Origin: 4572-123 sp002084545
Lineage (GTDB): Bacteria; Desulfobacterota; Desulfobacteria; Desulfobacterales; 4572-123
Assembly (NCBI GenBank): GCA_029939715.1
Contig: JAOZSJ010000175.1
Span: forward strand, 1 to 5,825
Reading direction: 5' to 3'
Length of the DNA: 5,825 nucleotides
Shown: piece after piece, positions 1 to 5,776 of the stretch
How positions within the stretch are numbered: position 1 is the stretch's first letter
Layout: each line of letters begins with the position of its first letter
The notes under the pieces: model-generated
What the model was told of the DNA's origin: nothing
Seen by the model: the letters and a program-made list of their open reading frames with translations, nothing else
Databases searched by the model: none
Position numbers and translations under genes: made by a program

Positions 1-83
1 ACCCCGACCTGTTCCAGAATTTTCAAAGTGGTTTCGTGTACCTGTTCTACTTGATTTTTTGTTAAAAATTCATACCATTGCAT
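1..83 (-). CDS. MttB-superfamily (trimethylamine methyltransferase-like) protein, N-terminal fragment
   Basis: Partial gene: it starts at an ATG at 83-81 and leaves the window after 27 codons. The visible peptide begins MQWYEFLTKNQ and continues with VEQVHETTLKILEQVG. This matches the usual opening of MttB-superfamily proteins, a 'L(S/T)xxQ(V/I)xxIHxxxLxxLExxG' helix. Known members move a methyl group from a quaternary or tertiary amine (trimethylamine, glycine betaine, proline betaine, carnitine) to a cobalamin-bearing corrinoid protein in the cytoplasm. The substrate, and whether a pyrrolysine codon is present, cannot be judged from this piece. A strong Shine-Dalgarno (AAGGAGA, 92-98) sits 8 bases ahead and overlaps the TAA of the upstream regulator gene, which implies translational coupling and membership of the same operon. 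The assignment rests on a short N-terminal match only. Confidence 0.7.
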   Translation of the reverse strand, partial: MQWYEFLTKNQVEQVHETTLKILEQVG

Positions 84-91
84 TTTGCCGG

Positions 92-98
92 TCTCCTT
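92..98 (-). promoter_or_regulatory. Ribosome binding site overlapping the upstream stop codon
   Basis: On the minus strand the regulator gene ends TAA and the sequence runs on as TAAAGGAGA, so the AAGGAGA Shine-Dalgarno shares bases with the stop codon. The ATG follows after 8 bases. This fixes the start of the methyltransferase-like gene at 83 and suggests that ribosomes finishing the regulator re-initiate on it. Confidence 0.8.
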
Positions 99-829
99 TA
101 AGCAGCATTTTTACTGTAGCTGTCCGAGTGGTTCGACAGCACGCGTTTAAGCTCAATTTCCACCAGTTTCAAGTGCTCTTTCATATGTTTGACCGCTTTT
201 TGTCCTTCTCCTTTAATCAAACCGGCAGCAATTTGCTCAGCGGTATGAATCGCTTCGCCCGGCGGACACAACTTGTCGGGCATAAATTTTTCGTATTGCT
301 CATGTGCTTTTTCAACAACTATGCGCATCATGTCACTAATCATTTTATTATGGGTGGCCGTTGCTATGGCGATGTGAAAGTCAAAATCAGGCTTGTAAAA
401 ACGCCTGAAATCTTCCCGGCACGCTTTCATCTGTTCAAGCGCCTTATTGATACGATCCTTGTCGTCATTGTCTGCCCTTTTTGCAGCCAGTTCGACCGCA
501 TTACACTCGAGAATTTTTCTTAATTCCATCAGTTCAAAGATATCTTCGGCCGCCATGACACTCTGAAGCTCCACAGGTGACAGGTTTTTAAATGCAAAAT
601 CAGCTTTAACAAAAGTCCCTTTCCCCTGGGAGGCTTCCAGATATCCTAAAAGGACCAGGCCTTTCACGGCTTCCCGGATGGATGATCTGCCTACACCGAA
701 CATCCGTCCCATCTCCCGCTCGGTAGGAAGCTTATCACCTGGTTGCAGATCTCCCGATTTTAAATTTTTCAAAATTTCTTCAATGACCATTTCAGAGGTC
801 AGGTTTTTTTTTATTTTTTGAACTTTCAT
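98..829 (-). CDS. FadR-subfamily GntR transcriptional regulator
   Basis: A 243-residue DNA-binding regulator, the normal length for the FadR subfamily. Residues about 10-75 form the GntR winged helix-turn-helix, with the signature pieces LQPGDKLPTERE (28-39), GVGRSSIREAVKGL (45-58) and the wing GYLEASQGKGTFV (62-74). Residues about 95-225 form the helical FCD ligand domain. The likely metal ligands are visible: D148 and H152 (a DxxxH motif), H195 and H219. FCD domains usually bind small carboxylates through this metal, so a carboxylated amino acid or betaine would fit. The ATG at 829-827 has a Shine-Dalgarno AAGGAG (842-847) 12 bases ahead. It lies 24 bases after putA and 14 before the methyltransferase-like gene, so it is probably co-transcribed and autoregulated. 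The PutA here has no DNA-binding domain, so this protein is the best candidate for control of the operon. Whether it represses or activates, and its ligand, are not visible. Confidence 0.93.
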   Translation of the reverse strand: MKVQKIKKNLTSEMVIEEILKNLKSGDLQPGDKLPTEREMGRMFGVGRSSIREAVKGLVLLGYLEASQGKGTFVKADFAFKNLSPVELQSVMAAEDIFELMELRKILECNAVELAAKRADNDDKDRINKALEQMKACREDFRRFYKPDFDFHIAIATATHNKMISDMMRIVVEKAHEQYEKFMPDKLCPPGEAIHTAEQIAAGLIKGEGQKAVKHMKEHLKLVEIELKRVLSNHSDSYSKNAA

Positions 830-853
830 CGATTACCCTGACTCCTTCCCGGT

Positions 854-3850
854 CTATTGTTCGCCGTCCATGGGTGCAAAGCCGCTGCGGAACGTATTTT
901 CAACGATGGTCCTTGCAGACATGAACCGGGGCAGATAATCCGGCCCCATTGCCTTGGAACCCGTACCTGACATTTTAAAGCCGCCAAAGGGATGGCGTTG
1001 CACCAGGGCTCCTGTTATGGCCCGGTTGATGTAGAGGTTGCCAACCTGGAAATTTCTGCAGGCTTTTTCTATATTGGCGGGGCTTCGAGAAAAGACACCA
1101 CCTGTCAGCGCGTAGCTGGTATCGTTGGCCACGGCAAGGGCTTCATCAAAATCATTAACCTTCATAATACAGACCACCGGGCCGAAAATTTCTTCCCGGG
1201 CCAGCCTGCTTTCCGGATCTATATCCACAAAGACCGTCGGCGGAACGAAATGCCCCTGAACATGGTCTGCCCCGTGTTCCACCAGCAGCGTCCCCTCCTG
1301 TTTGCCGGTTTCAATATATTGCATGATTCTGTCCCGGGCGGCGGCATCTATGACCGCACCCACATCGGTTTTCGGATCCTCACTGGGTCCTGTTACAAGC
1401 GTTTCCACAGCGTGTTTAAACCGTATTACAAACTTGTCGTAATTTTCTTCCAGAACGACAAGGCGGGAGCAGGCCGAACATTTCTGCCCCTGGTAACCAA
1501 AGGCCGACTGAACAATGTGGCCCACGGCCTCATCCAGATCGGCATCGGCATCCACGATAATGGCGTTCTTGCCGCCCATTTCGGCAATCACTTTTTTGAT
1601 GCTGCCGGCGCCTTCAGGTGTTTTGCCTGCCTTGGCAATGATTTCAAGGCCCACTTTTCTGCTGCCGGTAAAGGCGATAAAGTCAACATCCGGATGTGTC
1701 GTCAACAGATTTCCGATCTCATTTCCCGAGCCGGGCATAAAATTAAAAATCCCCGGGGGCAGGCCGGCTTCCTTAAACAGGTTATAAACCGCCGCACCGG
1801 TTACCGGGCTCAAGGATGACGGCTTGTAAATCACGGTATTTCCAGTGACAATCGCGGCGGCGGACATGCCTACGGAAATCGCCAGTGGAAAATTCCATGG
1901 GGTGATGACGGCACCAACTCCTTTTGCCGTGTAGATCAATTGGCTCTCTTCACCAGGGATCCTGATGATATTTTTCGGGCTGCCCAGACGAATCATCTCC
2001 CGGCCGTAATATTCCAGACAATCGGTTGCCTCGCATATTTCCGCCTGTGCTTCGCTCCAGTTCTTGCCGCATTCGCACACCAGCAGCGCCGCCAGTTCAT
2101 GGCGCTTTGCCCGGACAATGGCCGCCGCTTTGAATAGATATTCACTGCGTCGAGCAGCGACCGTGTCGCGCCATTCAGGCCATGCAGCTCTGGCGGCCGC
2201 GAGTGCCTGTTCCACTTCCGTTGCGCCGGCAGCACCCACTATACCGATGATCTCTTCCGGATTGTTGGGATTGGTGGAATGGATCTCTCTGCCCGTGGAG
2301 CGTTTTTTTCCATCCGGATAGAACGGTATTTTCCTGGGAAAACTTTTTTTTACCTTCTCAAGGGCGCGTGAAAATGCGTCCCTGTTTTGAGGTGTCCATT
2401 CAATGGGCGTTTCATTGTGAAAAGGACCTTTGTCGCCATATTGTTCGGCCGATTGCGGCTTCTTTTCCGGTTCCGGATTCTCTTTTGCCAGCTCAACCGG
2501 GTTTCTCAGCATTTCCTCTCTTGACGCACCATCGGCAAAGCTCTGACGCAGGAAAGATTCATTGGACGTGTTTTCCAGCAGACGCCGGACCAGATACGCC
2601 ATGCCCGGGACAATTTCACCCACTGGCGCGTATAATCTCAGATGCAGCCCCGCCTTGACCCAGGCTGATCTCAAATTTTCCGCCATGCCGTGCAGCATTT
2701 GAAATTCCAGGCGGTCTTCCGGCACCCGAAGTTCTTTTGCCGTCTCCATCACATAGGCAACCGAGCGAATATTATGGGAACCGCATTTCAGCATAGTGTA
2801 ACGATGGTTTTTTAAAATCAGGCGTGCGCATTTTTCATAGCAGGCATCGGTTTCATGCTTGTTGGTAAAAACCGGAACCGGATAGTTGTACTGGTTTGCC
2901 AGAACTACCTCTTCATCCCAGAAGGCCCCCTTGACAAGCCGGATGCCGAAATTCTGTTTCCGTTTTCTGGACCATGCCAGCAGATCTTTCAGCAGGGGCT
3001 CACTGTCCCTGAAATAGGACTGGTATGCGATGCCCTTGTGCGGATAATCACGGAATTCCGCTTCTTCATTGATGCTTTTAAAAACAGCCAGCGTAAACTC
3101 CCTGGCTGGCAGGTGCTCAATGTCAAATAAAGCATAGGCGTTAAGTTTCATTGCTTTGCGGTAAATCGGGCGAAAACGCTCCTTGGCCCTGTCCACGCAA
3201 TAATCAAAGGCGCAGGCCTTGGTTTGATATTGAGAAAACAGACAGGATGTCATCAGTGAAATGTTGTTTTTGGGCGTAAACCCCCAGTCGAGGTCACCCG
3301 CACCTCCGCCCAGGGCCGGCCATTTTTTCTGGATCTCATCGAACTCGTCGAGAAGTGCGATCTGCCGGGTGAGAAAATCCTCCTCATCTTTTTTGGAAAT
3401 TACCGCTTCCTTGAGAATTTTCACGGTCCAGGCCACGCCCTGGTCCCTTAGTTTTTTCATGACCGGGGCCGATTCCTTTAAATCGGAACCCGTGATGAAC
3501 TGCTTACCCATGGAGTTGATGTTTTTGGTGATACTCCTGGCCGCTATTTTAGCCGCCATGGAGTCAGGCTTGACCAGCTTGAGGCCCCATTGCATGGATT
3601 TTGGAAAGTCCTGACCCGGCCGGCAAAAGTATTCCTGAACATGTTTTGCCACGGATTCCGGTCGTGTAAGATAGGGGAAAACATCCACGAAACGAAACAT
3701 TTCCTGCTTAAATGCCTCATTTTTCATGGACCAGTCCATAACCTTGCCGGTCCAGAAATCCTTTTTAAAAAGGGAGGGTTTATCCCCTTCAGCCAATTGG
3801 TATAGATGTAATCCGGTCTTTTTTACCTTGTCTTCAAAATTGGAAGCCAT
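854..3850 (-). CDS. putA: Bifunctional proline dehydrogenase / L-glutamate gamma-semialdehyde dehydrogenase (PutA)
   Basis: A 998-residue enzyme that oxidises L-proline to pyrroline-5-carboxylate with FAD, passing electrons to quinone, and then oxidises the hydrolysed semialdehyde to L-glutamate with NAD+. Residues 1-190 are a helical N-terminal region. The proline dehydrogenase barrel spans about 190-440, with RLVKGAFWDEE (304-314), VFTNKHETDACY (327-338), EFQMLHGM (382-389), RLYAPVGE (405-412) and YLVRRLLEN (419-427). R422/R423 correspond to the carboxylate-binding pair R555/R556 of E. coli PutA. A charged linker (about 445-500) leads to the aldehyde dehydrogenase half, with N653 in TPWNFPL, K676 in YKPS, FTGS (727-730), general base E757 in EMGGKN, catalytic C791 in GQKCSACSR, E887 in EEIFGP and the substrate loop PFGGFKMSGTGSK (954-966). 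All key residues are present. It lacks the N-terminal ribbon-helix-helix of E. coli PutA and the extra C-terminal domain of long PutAs, and is close to the roughly 1000-residue Geobacter type. The ATG at 3850 has AAGGAG 9 bases ahead (3860-3865). The gene ends in TAG. Confidence 0.97.
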   Translation of the reverse strand: MASNFEDKVKKTGLHLYQLAEGDKPSLFKKDFWTGKVMDWSMKNEAFKQEMFRFVDVFPYLTRPESVAKHVQEYFCRPGQDFPKSMQWGLKLVKPDSMAAKIAARSITKNINSMGKQFITGSDLKESAPVMKKLRDQGVAWTVKILKEAVISKKDEEDFLTRQIALLDEFDEIQKKWPALGGGAGDLDWGFTPKNNISLMTSCLFSQYQTKACAFDYCVDRAKERFRPIYRKAMKLNAYALFDIEHLPAREFTLAVFKSINEEAEFRDYPHKGIAYQSYFRDSEPLLKDLLAWSRKRKQNFGIRLVKGAFWDEEVVLANQYNYPVPVFTNKHETDACYEKCARLILKNHRYTMLKCGSHNIRSVAYVMETAKELRVPEDRLEFQMLHGMAENLRSAWVKAGLHLRLYAPVGEIVPGMAYLVRRLLENTSNESFLRQSFADGASREEMLRNPVELAKENPEPEKKPQSAEQYGDKGPFHNETPIEWTPQNRDAFSRALEKVKKSFPRKIPFYPDGKKRSTGREIHSTNPNNPEEIIGIVGAAGATEVEQALAAARAAWPEWRDTVAARRSEYLFKAAAIVRAKRHELAALLVCECGKNWSEAQAEICEATDCLEYYGREMIRLGSPKNIIRIPGEESQLIYTAKGVGAVITPWNFPLAISVGMSAAAIVTGNTVIYKPSSLSPVTGAAVYNLFKEAGLPPGIFNFMPGSGNEIGNLLTTHPDVDFIAFTGSRKVGLEIIAKAGKTPEGAGSIKKVIAEMGGKNAIIVDADADLDEAVGHIVQSAFGYQGQKCSACSRLVVLEENYDKFVIRFKHAVETLVTGPSEDPKTDVGAVIDAAARDRIMQYIETGKQEGTLLVEHGADHVQGHFVPPTVFVDIDPESRLAREEIFGPVVCIMKVNDFDEALAVANDTSYALTGGVFSRSPANIEKACRNFQVGNLYINRAITGALVQRHPFGGFKMSGTGSKAMGPDYLPRFMSARTIVENTFRSGFAPMDGEQ

Positions 3851-3907
3851 TGCCGCTCACTCCTTTTATTAGTGAAATTTTTACGAGACCGTCAAGTTTG
3901 GTATTCA

Positions 3908-4783
3908 TCATATCCCCAGCACATCCCGGCAATACCTGATGCTGCGCTCTACAGCCTCGCGTTCACGGCGGCGGGCTTTTTGCATCTGGTCGGAACCGGC
4001 ATCCCACTCAACTTCAATGTTTATGCGGTCCATCGAAGATCTGGTTTTGATCAGATCGAGGGCACGTTTCAGGTCGATATCACCGTCACCGCATGCTACG
4101 CCGGTGAACCGGCAGCCGAACTGGTCCCTTTCGATGCGATGGTCGCAGAAATGGTTGGTGAAAGAATGGGGGACAAGGTTCTCAATGGCTGCCATGGGAT
4201 CTTCCAGCACCATGACGGAATTCACGGTATCCACACAGGCGCCCACGCACGGATGCCCTACCTGGTCTATCAGCCAGAGGATTTCGCTGGAAAGAGATTC
4301 CGTGTGATTTTCCACCGCTATTTTTACACCGGCGGCTTCGGCTGCCGGGGCTGCGGCGTGGAGCTGTTCCGCGATAGTTTCCAGTTGCCGCATGACCTTT
4401 ACATGGTGGCCGCTGGCACACAACGGGCGGGGCCGGCGAAGGTCGAGGCTGACCTTGGCAATGTCCGAGCCGAGCCCTTTGGCAATGGCAACCGCCTCAT
4501 CAAAGGTGTTGTTAAGACGCGGATCGAACTCTTCATCAAGAGAAAAATTATACTCCAGATAGAGTCCCCGATCCGCTGCATAATTTTTAATTTTTTTAAG
4601 ATTGTCCTCATCCGTGCTTTCACAGTCGACCGCGGTGATATGGAACCCGTCCAACTCCAGATGCTCCGCCTCATCCATCAGGGAATAAATATCCATTGCC
4701 CGCGGCCATGCCAGCTCATAGCCGCCCCAATTTTGTCCCATGCCGTGCAGATGAAAACTGTAAGTGTGTAATCCCAGTAACAT
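3908..4783 (-). CDS. Sugar phosphate isomerase/epimerase-like TIM-barrel protein
   Basis: A 291-residue soluble protein of the xylose-isomerase-like (AP endonuclease family 2) TIM-barrel superfamily, normal length, no signal peptide. The opening LGLHTYSFHLHG is a typical first strand. The expected metal-ligand set is visible: E158 in AVENHTE, D185 in GACVDTVNS, H211 in FTNHFCDH and E257 (or E259) in INIEVEWD. The order and spacing are close to those of D-tagatose 3-epimerase (E152, D185, H211, E246). The position three after the Asp is N188, where the ketose 3-epimerases have a substrate-contacting His, so the substrate probably differs. It is the first gene of the operon, 57 bases ahead of putA. 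Its ATG at 4783 follows a perfect AAGGAGG (4791-4797) by 7 bases. The family does isomerisation or epimerisation next to a carbonyl, but its role in a proline operon is unknown. The family assignment is firm, the specific activity is not assigned. Confidence 0.9.
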   Translation of the reverse strand: MLLGLHTYSFHLHGMGQNWGGYELAWPRAMDIYSLMDEAEHLELDGFHITAVDCESTDEDNLKKIKNYAADRGLYLEYNFSLDEEFDPRLNNTFDEAVAIAKGLGSDIAKVSLDLRRPRPLCASGHHVKVMRQLETIAEQLHAAAPAAEAAGVKIAVENHTESLSSEILWLIDQVGHPCVGACVDTVNSVMVLEDPMAAIENLVPHSFTNHFCDHRIERDQFGCRFTGVACGDGDIDLKRALDLIKTRSSMDRINIEVEWDAGSDQMQKARRREREAVERSIRYCRDVLGI

Positions 4784-4834
4784 GACGCTGCCTCCTTGTG
4801 CGATCGGATCGATAAGGTTTGTAGAAAATTTCCG

Positions 4835-4895
4835 CAGGTTGTCTTTTTCTTATAATTATCCCCAATTGGCATGTCAATATGTTTTTCAGGTTGTC
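4835..4895. repeat. Nine-base direct repeat CAGGTTGTC flanking the operon promoter
   Basis: Plus-strand CAGGTTGTC occurs at 4835-4843 and again at 4887-4895, 52 bases apart. That is about five helical turns, so both copies face the same side of the DNA. One copy covers the predicted transcription start and the other overlaps the candidate FadR-family operator upstream of the -35. Each includes the half-site GACAA on the minus strand. The pair may be a two-site operator. Confidence 0.5.
4849..4877 (-). promoter_or_regulatory. Sigma-70-type promoter of the isomerase-putA-regulator-methyltransferase operon
   Basis: Read on the minus strand, a perfect -35 hexamer TTGACA (4877-4872) is followed after exactly 17 bases by TATAAG (4854-4849), one mismatch from the -10 consensus. 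Transcription would start near 4842, giving a 5' leader of about 60 bases before the ATG at 4783. The spacer contains the 8-base palindrome CCAATTGG (4862-4869). This is the only strong promoter seen for the four-gene run. Confidence 0.75.
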
Positions 4896-4902
4896 AGACC
4901 AA
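4891..4902 (-). promoter_or_regulatory. Candidate FadR-family operator upstream of the operon promoter
   Basis: On the minus strand the site reads TTGGTCTGACAA, an imperfect dyad close to the FadR-subfamily pattern TNGT-N3-ACNA and to the PdhR-type box ATTGGTnnGACCAAT. The right half carries one change (ACAA instead of ACCA). It is centred about 55 bases upstream of the predicted start site, upstream of the -35, so it could serve either activation or looping repression. The FadR-type regulator encoded at 98-829 is the natural candidate to bind it. The assignment is motif-based only. Confidence 0.5.
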
Positions 4903-5002
4903 TATTTATTCAATACTACAAATCAATGCTTTTTTTCGAAGATTCCTTAATTCCTGCTATCCTTGCCGGCCGTGATCCGGAAGGATCGTCATTCAACGGT
5001 AT

Positions 5003-5275
5003 TTAGCGATCCAGGGCGCTGTAGAAAGAAAGATTTACTCCTGCAAAACAGACTCCGCCAATTAGAATCAGAGAAATCAGCAGCCGGCCGCGGGGCCATT
5101 GAAGGTCCTGAAAAATCATGATCAGGATTATTACCGCTGCTGCAATGGCAAACCGGATAAAAAGAAACGTATTCGGGGTTGCGCCCGCATCATAGGCAAT
5201 ACGGGCGAAAATAGGACTTGTCGCAAAACTTACGGCAGCCACGGCGACAAGAAATATACCAGTCAAACGATCCAT
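5003..5275 (-). pseudogene. EamA/DMT-family transporter, N-terminal remnant
   Basis: The frame gives only 90 residues from the ATG at 5275 (starting MDRLTGIFLVA) to a TAA at 5005-5003. The family normally has about 280-300 residues and ten membrane segments. Three hydrophobic segments are visible: a first with the family-like SFATSPIFARIAYDAG, a second TFLFIRFAIAAAVIILIMIF, and a third LLISLILIGGVCFAGVNLSFYSAL. It stops at the ALDR that normally leads into the fourth segment. Reading past the stop in the same or other frames shows no continuing EamA sequence, so the remainder was lost by deletion or rearrangement rather than by a point mutation. A GTG at 5293 directly follows an in-frame TGA and has no ribosome site. 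The ATG has AAGGG only 3 bases ahead, a poor spacing. It most likely makes no working transporter. Confidence 0.75.
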
Positions 5276-5370
5276 ATGCCCTTGTTCAACCACTCAACGC
5301 GTGATGCCGCGGAAGCAGGCGTAAATGATGTGAAAAAAATGAACCCGTTACTCAAGCGCTGCCTTTTTCG

Positions 5371-5637
5371 TTAGGATGCATAATGTGCAGTATTTCTCAT
5401 TTGACCTGTTGTCAAGGGAAATCGACGCAGCAAGGCAAGCACTTCCTCTTTGTGGAACTGCACGATAAAATTATCGTCAATCGGGCAGTATCGAAGGGAG
5501 ATGGCATTCGCGATCCAACGGAGTGATGTCTCATCCTCTGATGCCGTCGACAGAGATATATTTCCCGAAACCGGCGAAACTTTCCATTCGATCCACTCGT
5601 CCTCATCGAACGTGTCGTTCAGATCGGCCAGACCCAT
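5371..5637 (-). CDS. Hypothetical protein, 88 residues, possibly a gene fragment
   Basis: I do not recognise this frame. It encodes an acidic N-terminal half (MGLADLNDTFDEDEWIEW, with D and E clusters and tryptophans) and a more basic C-terminal half with LRYCPIDDNFIVQFHKEEVLALLRRF, which looks like a strand followed by an amphipathic helix. There is no signal peptide or membrane segment. Codon use looks coding-like. However, the ATG at 5637 has no Shine-Dalgarno, and the frame stays open upstream for 28 more codons (to a TAG at 5724-5722) without any ATG, GTG or TTG. This suggests a 5'-truncated remnant of a longer gene, or a chance frame. The neighbouring transporter fragment supports the idea of a decayed patch. 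It ends with TAA. Confidence 0.42.
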   Translation of the reverse strand: MGLADLNDTFDEDEWIEWKVSPVSGNISLSTASEDETSLRWIANAISLRYCPIDDNFIVQFHKEEVLALLRRFPLTTGQMRNTAHYAS

Positions 5638-5710
5638 CGGGTAATTCAGGATCGCTTTTTTTCTTTCAAAATTTTGTACGAGATATATGCGTAAATATTG
5701 AAAAAATTCC

Positions 5711-5739
5711 TTTACAAGCCACTAAACGGATAGTATGAT
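5711..5739 (+). promoter_or_regulatory. Promoter of the toxin-antitoxin operon
   Basis: TTTACA (5711-5716) and TATGAT (5734-5739) are separated by 17 bases and each is close to the sigma-70 consensus. A second possible -10, a perfect TATAAT (5745-5750), lies just downstream but has no good -35. Transcription would begin around 5746-5757, roughly 20-30 bases before the antitoxin ATG. Confidence 0.6.
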
Positions 5740-5760
5740 AATCATATAATATGATTATCA
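5736..5760. promoter_or_regulatory. Palindromic operator of the antitoxin gene
   Basis: TGATAATCATA (5736-5746) and TATGATTATCA (5750-5760) are perfect 11-base inverted arms around a 3-base centre. The site covers the -10 region and the likely transcription start, ending 16 bases before the antitoxin ATG. Phd/YefM antitoxins are known to bind such dyads and repress their own operon, so this is the expected autoregulatory operator. The symmetry is seen directly, the binding is inferred. Confidence 0.75.
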
Positions 5761-5776
5761 AGAAAGGGAGATTGCA

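Noticed and set aside
59..523. A 154-codon plus-strand frame over the regulator gene.
   Set aside because: It is antisense to the FCD domain of a clear FadR-family protein and has no supporting motif.
833..856. The TAG stop of putA as a possible pyrrolysine codon, given the MttB-like neighbour.
   Set aside because: Readthrough would add only six residues before a TAA, and PutA already has its full family length and C-terminus, so TAG is an ordinary stop here.
992..1819. A 275-codon plus-strand frame inside putA.
   Set aside because: It lies antisense to the strongly conserved aldehyde dehydrogenase domain, and its translation shows no family features.
3866..3895. Possible internal promoter ahead of putA (minus-strand TTGACG with TAATAA about 18 bases on).
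   Set aside because: The -10 matches the consensus at only three of six positions, and the 57-base gap with a strong promoter upstream is explained by simple co-transcription.
3872..4771. A 299-codon plus-strand open frame antisense to almost the whole isomerase gene.
   Set aside because: It mirrors the isomerase gene, has no recognisable domain and no good ribosome site. The minus-strand product has a full set of family motifs, so this is a shadow frame.
4862..4869. Palindrome CCAATTGG in the promoter spacer as a separate operator.
   Set aside because: It is only eight bases long with no extended symmetry, and is easily expected by chance. It is mentioned in the promoter entry only.
4974..4987. 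Hairpin GATCC-GGAA-GGATC between the transporter remnant and the operon promoter.
   Set aside because: The stem has only five pairs and no T-run follows on either strand, so it is not a terminator. It is probably chance.
5294..5370. A terminator between the 88-codon frame and the transporter remnant, suggested by the minus-strand run of T near 5333-5339.
   Set aside because: No stable GC-rich stem directly precedes the T-run, only short three-base pairings.
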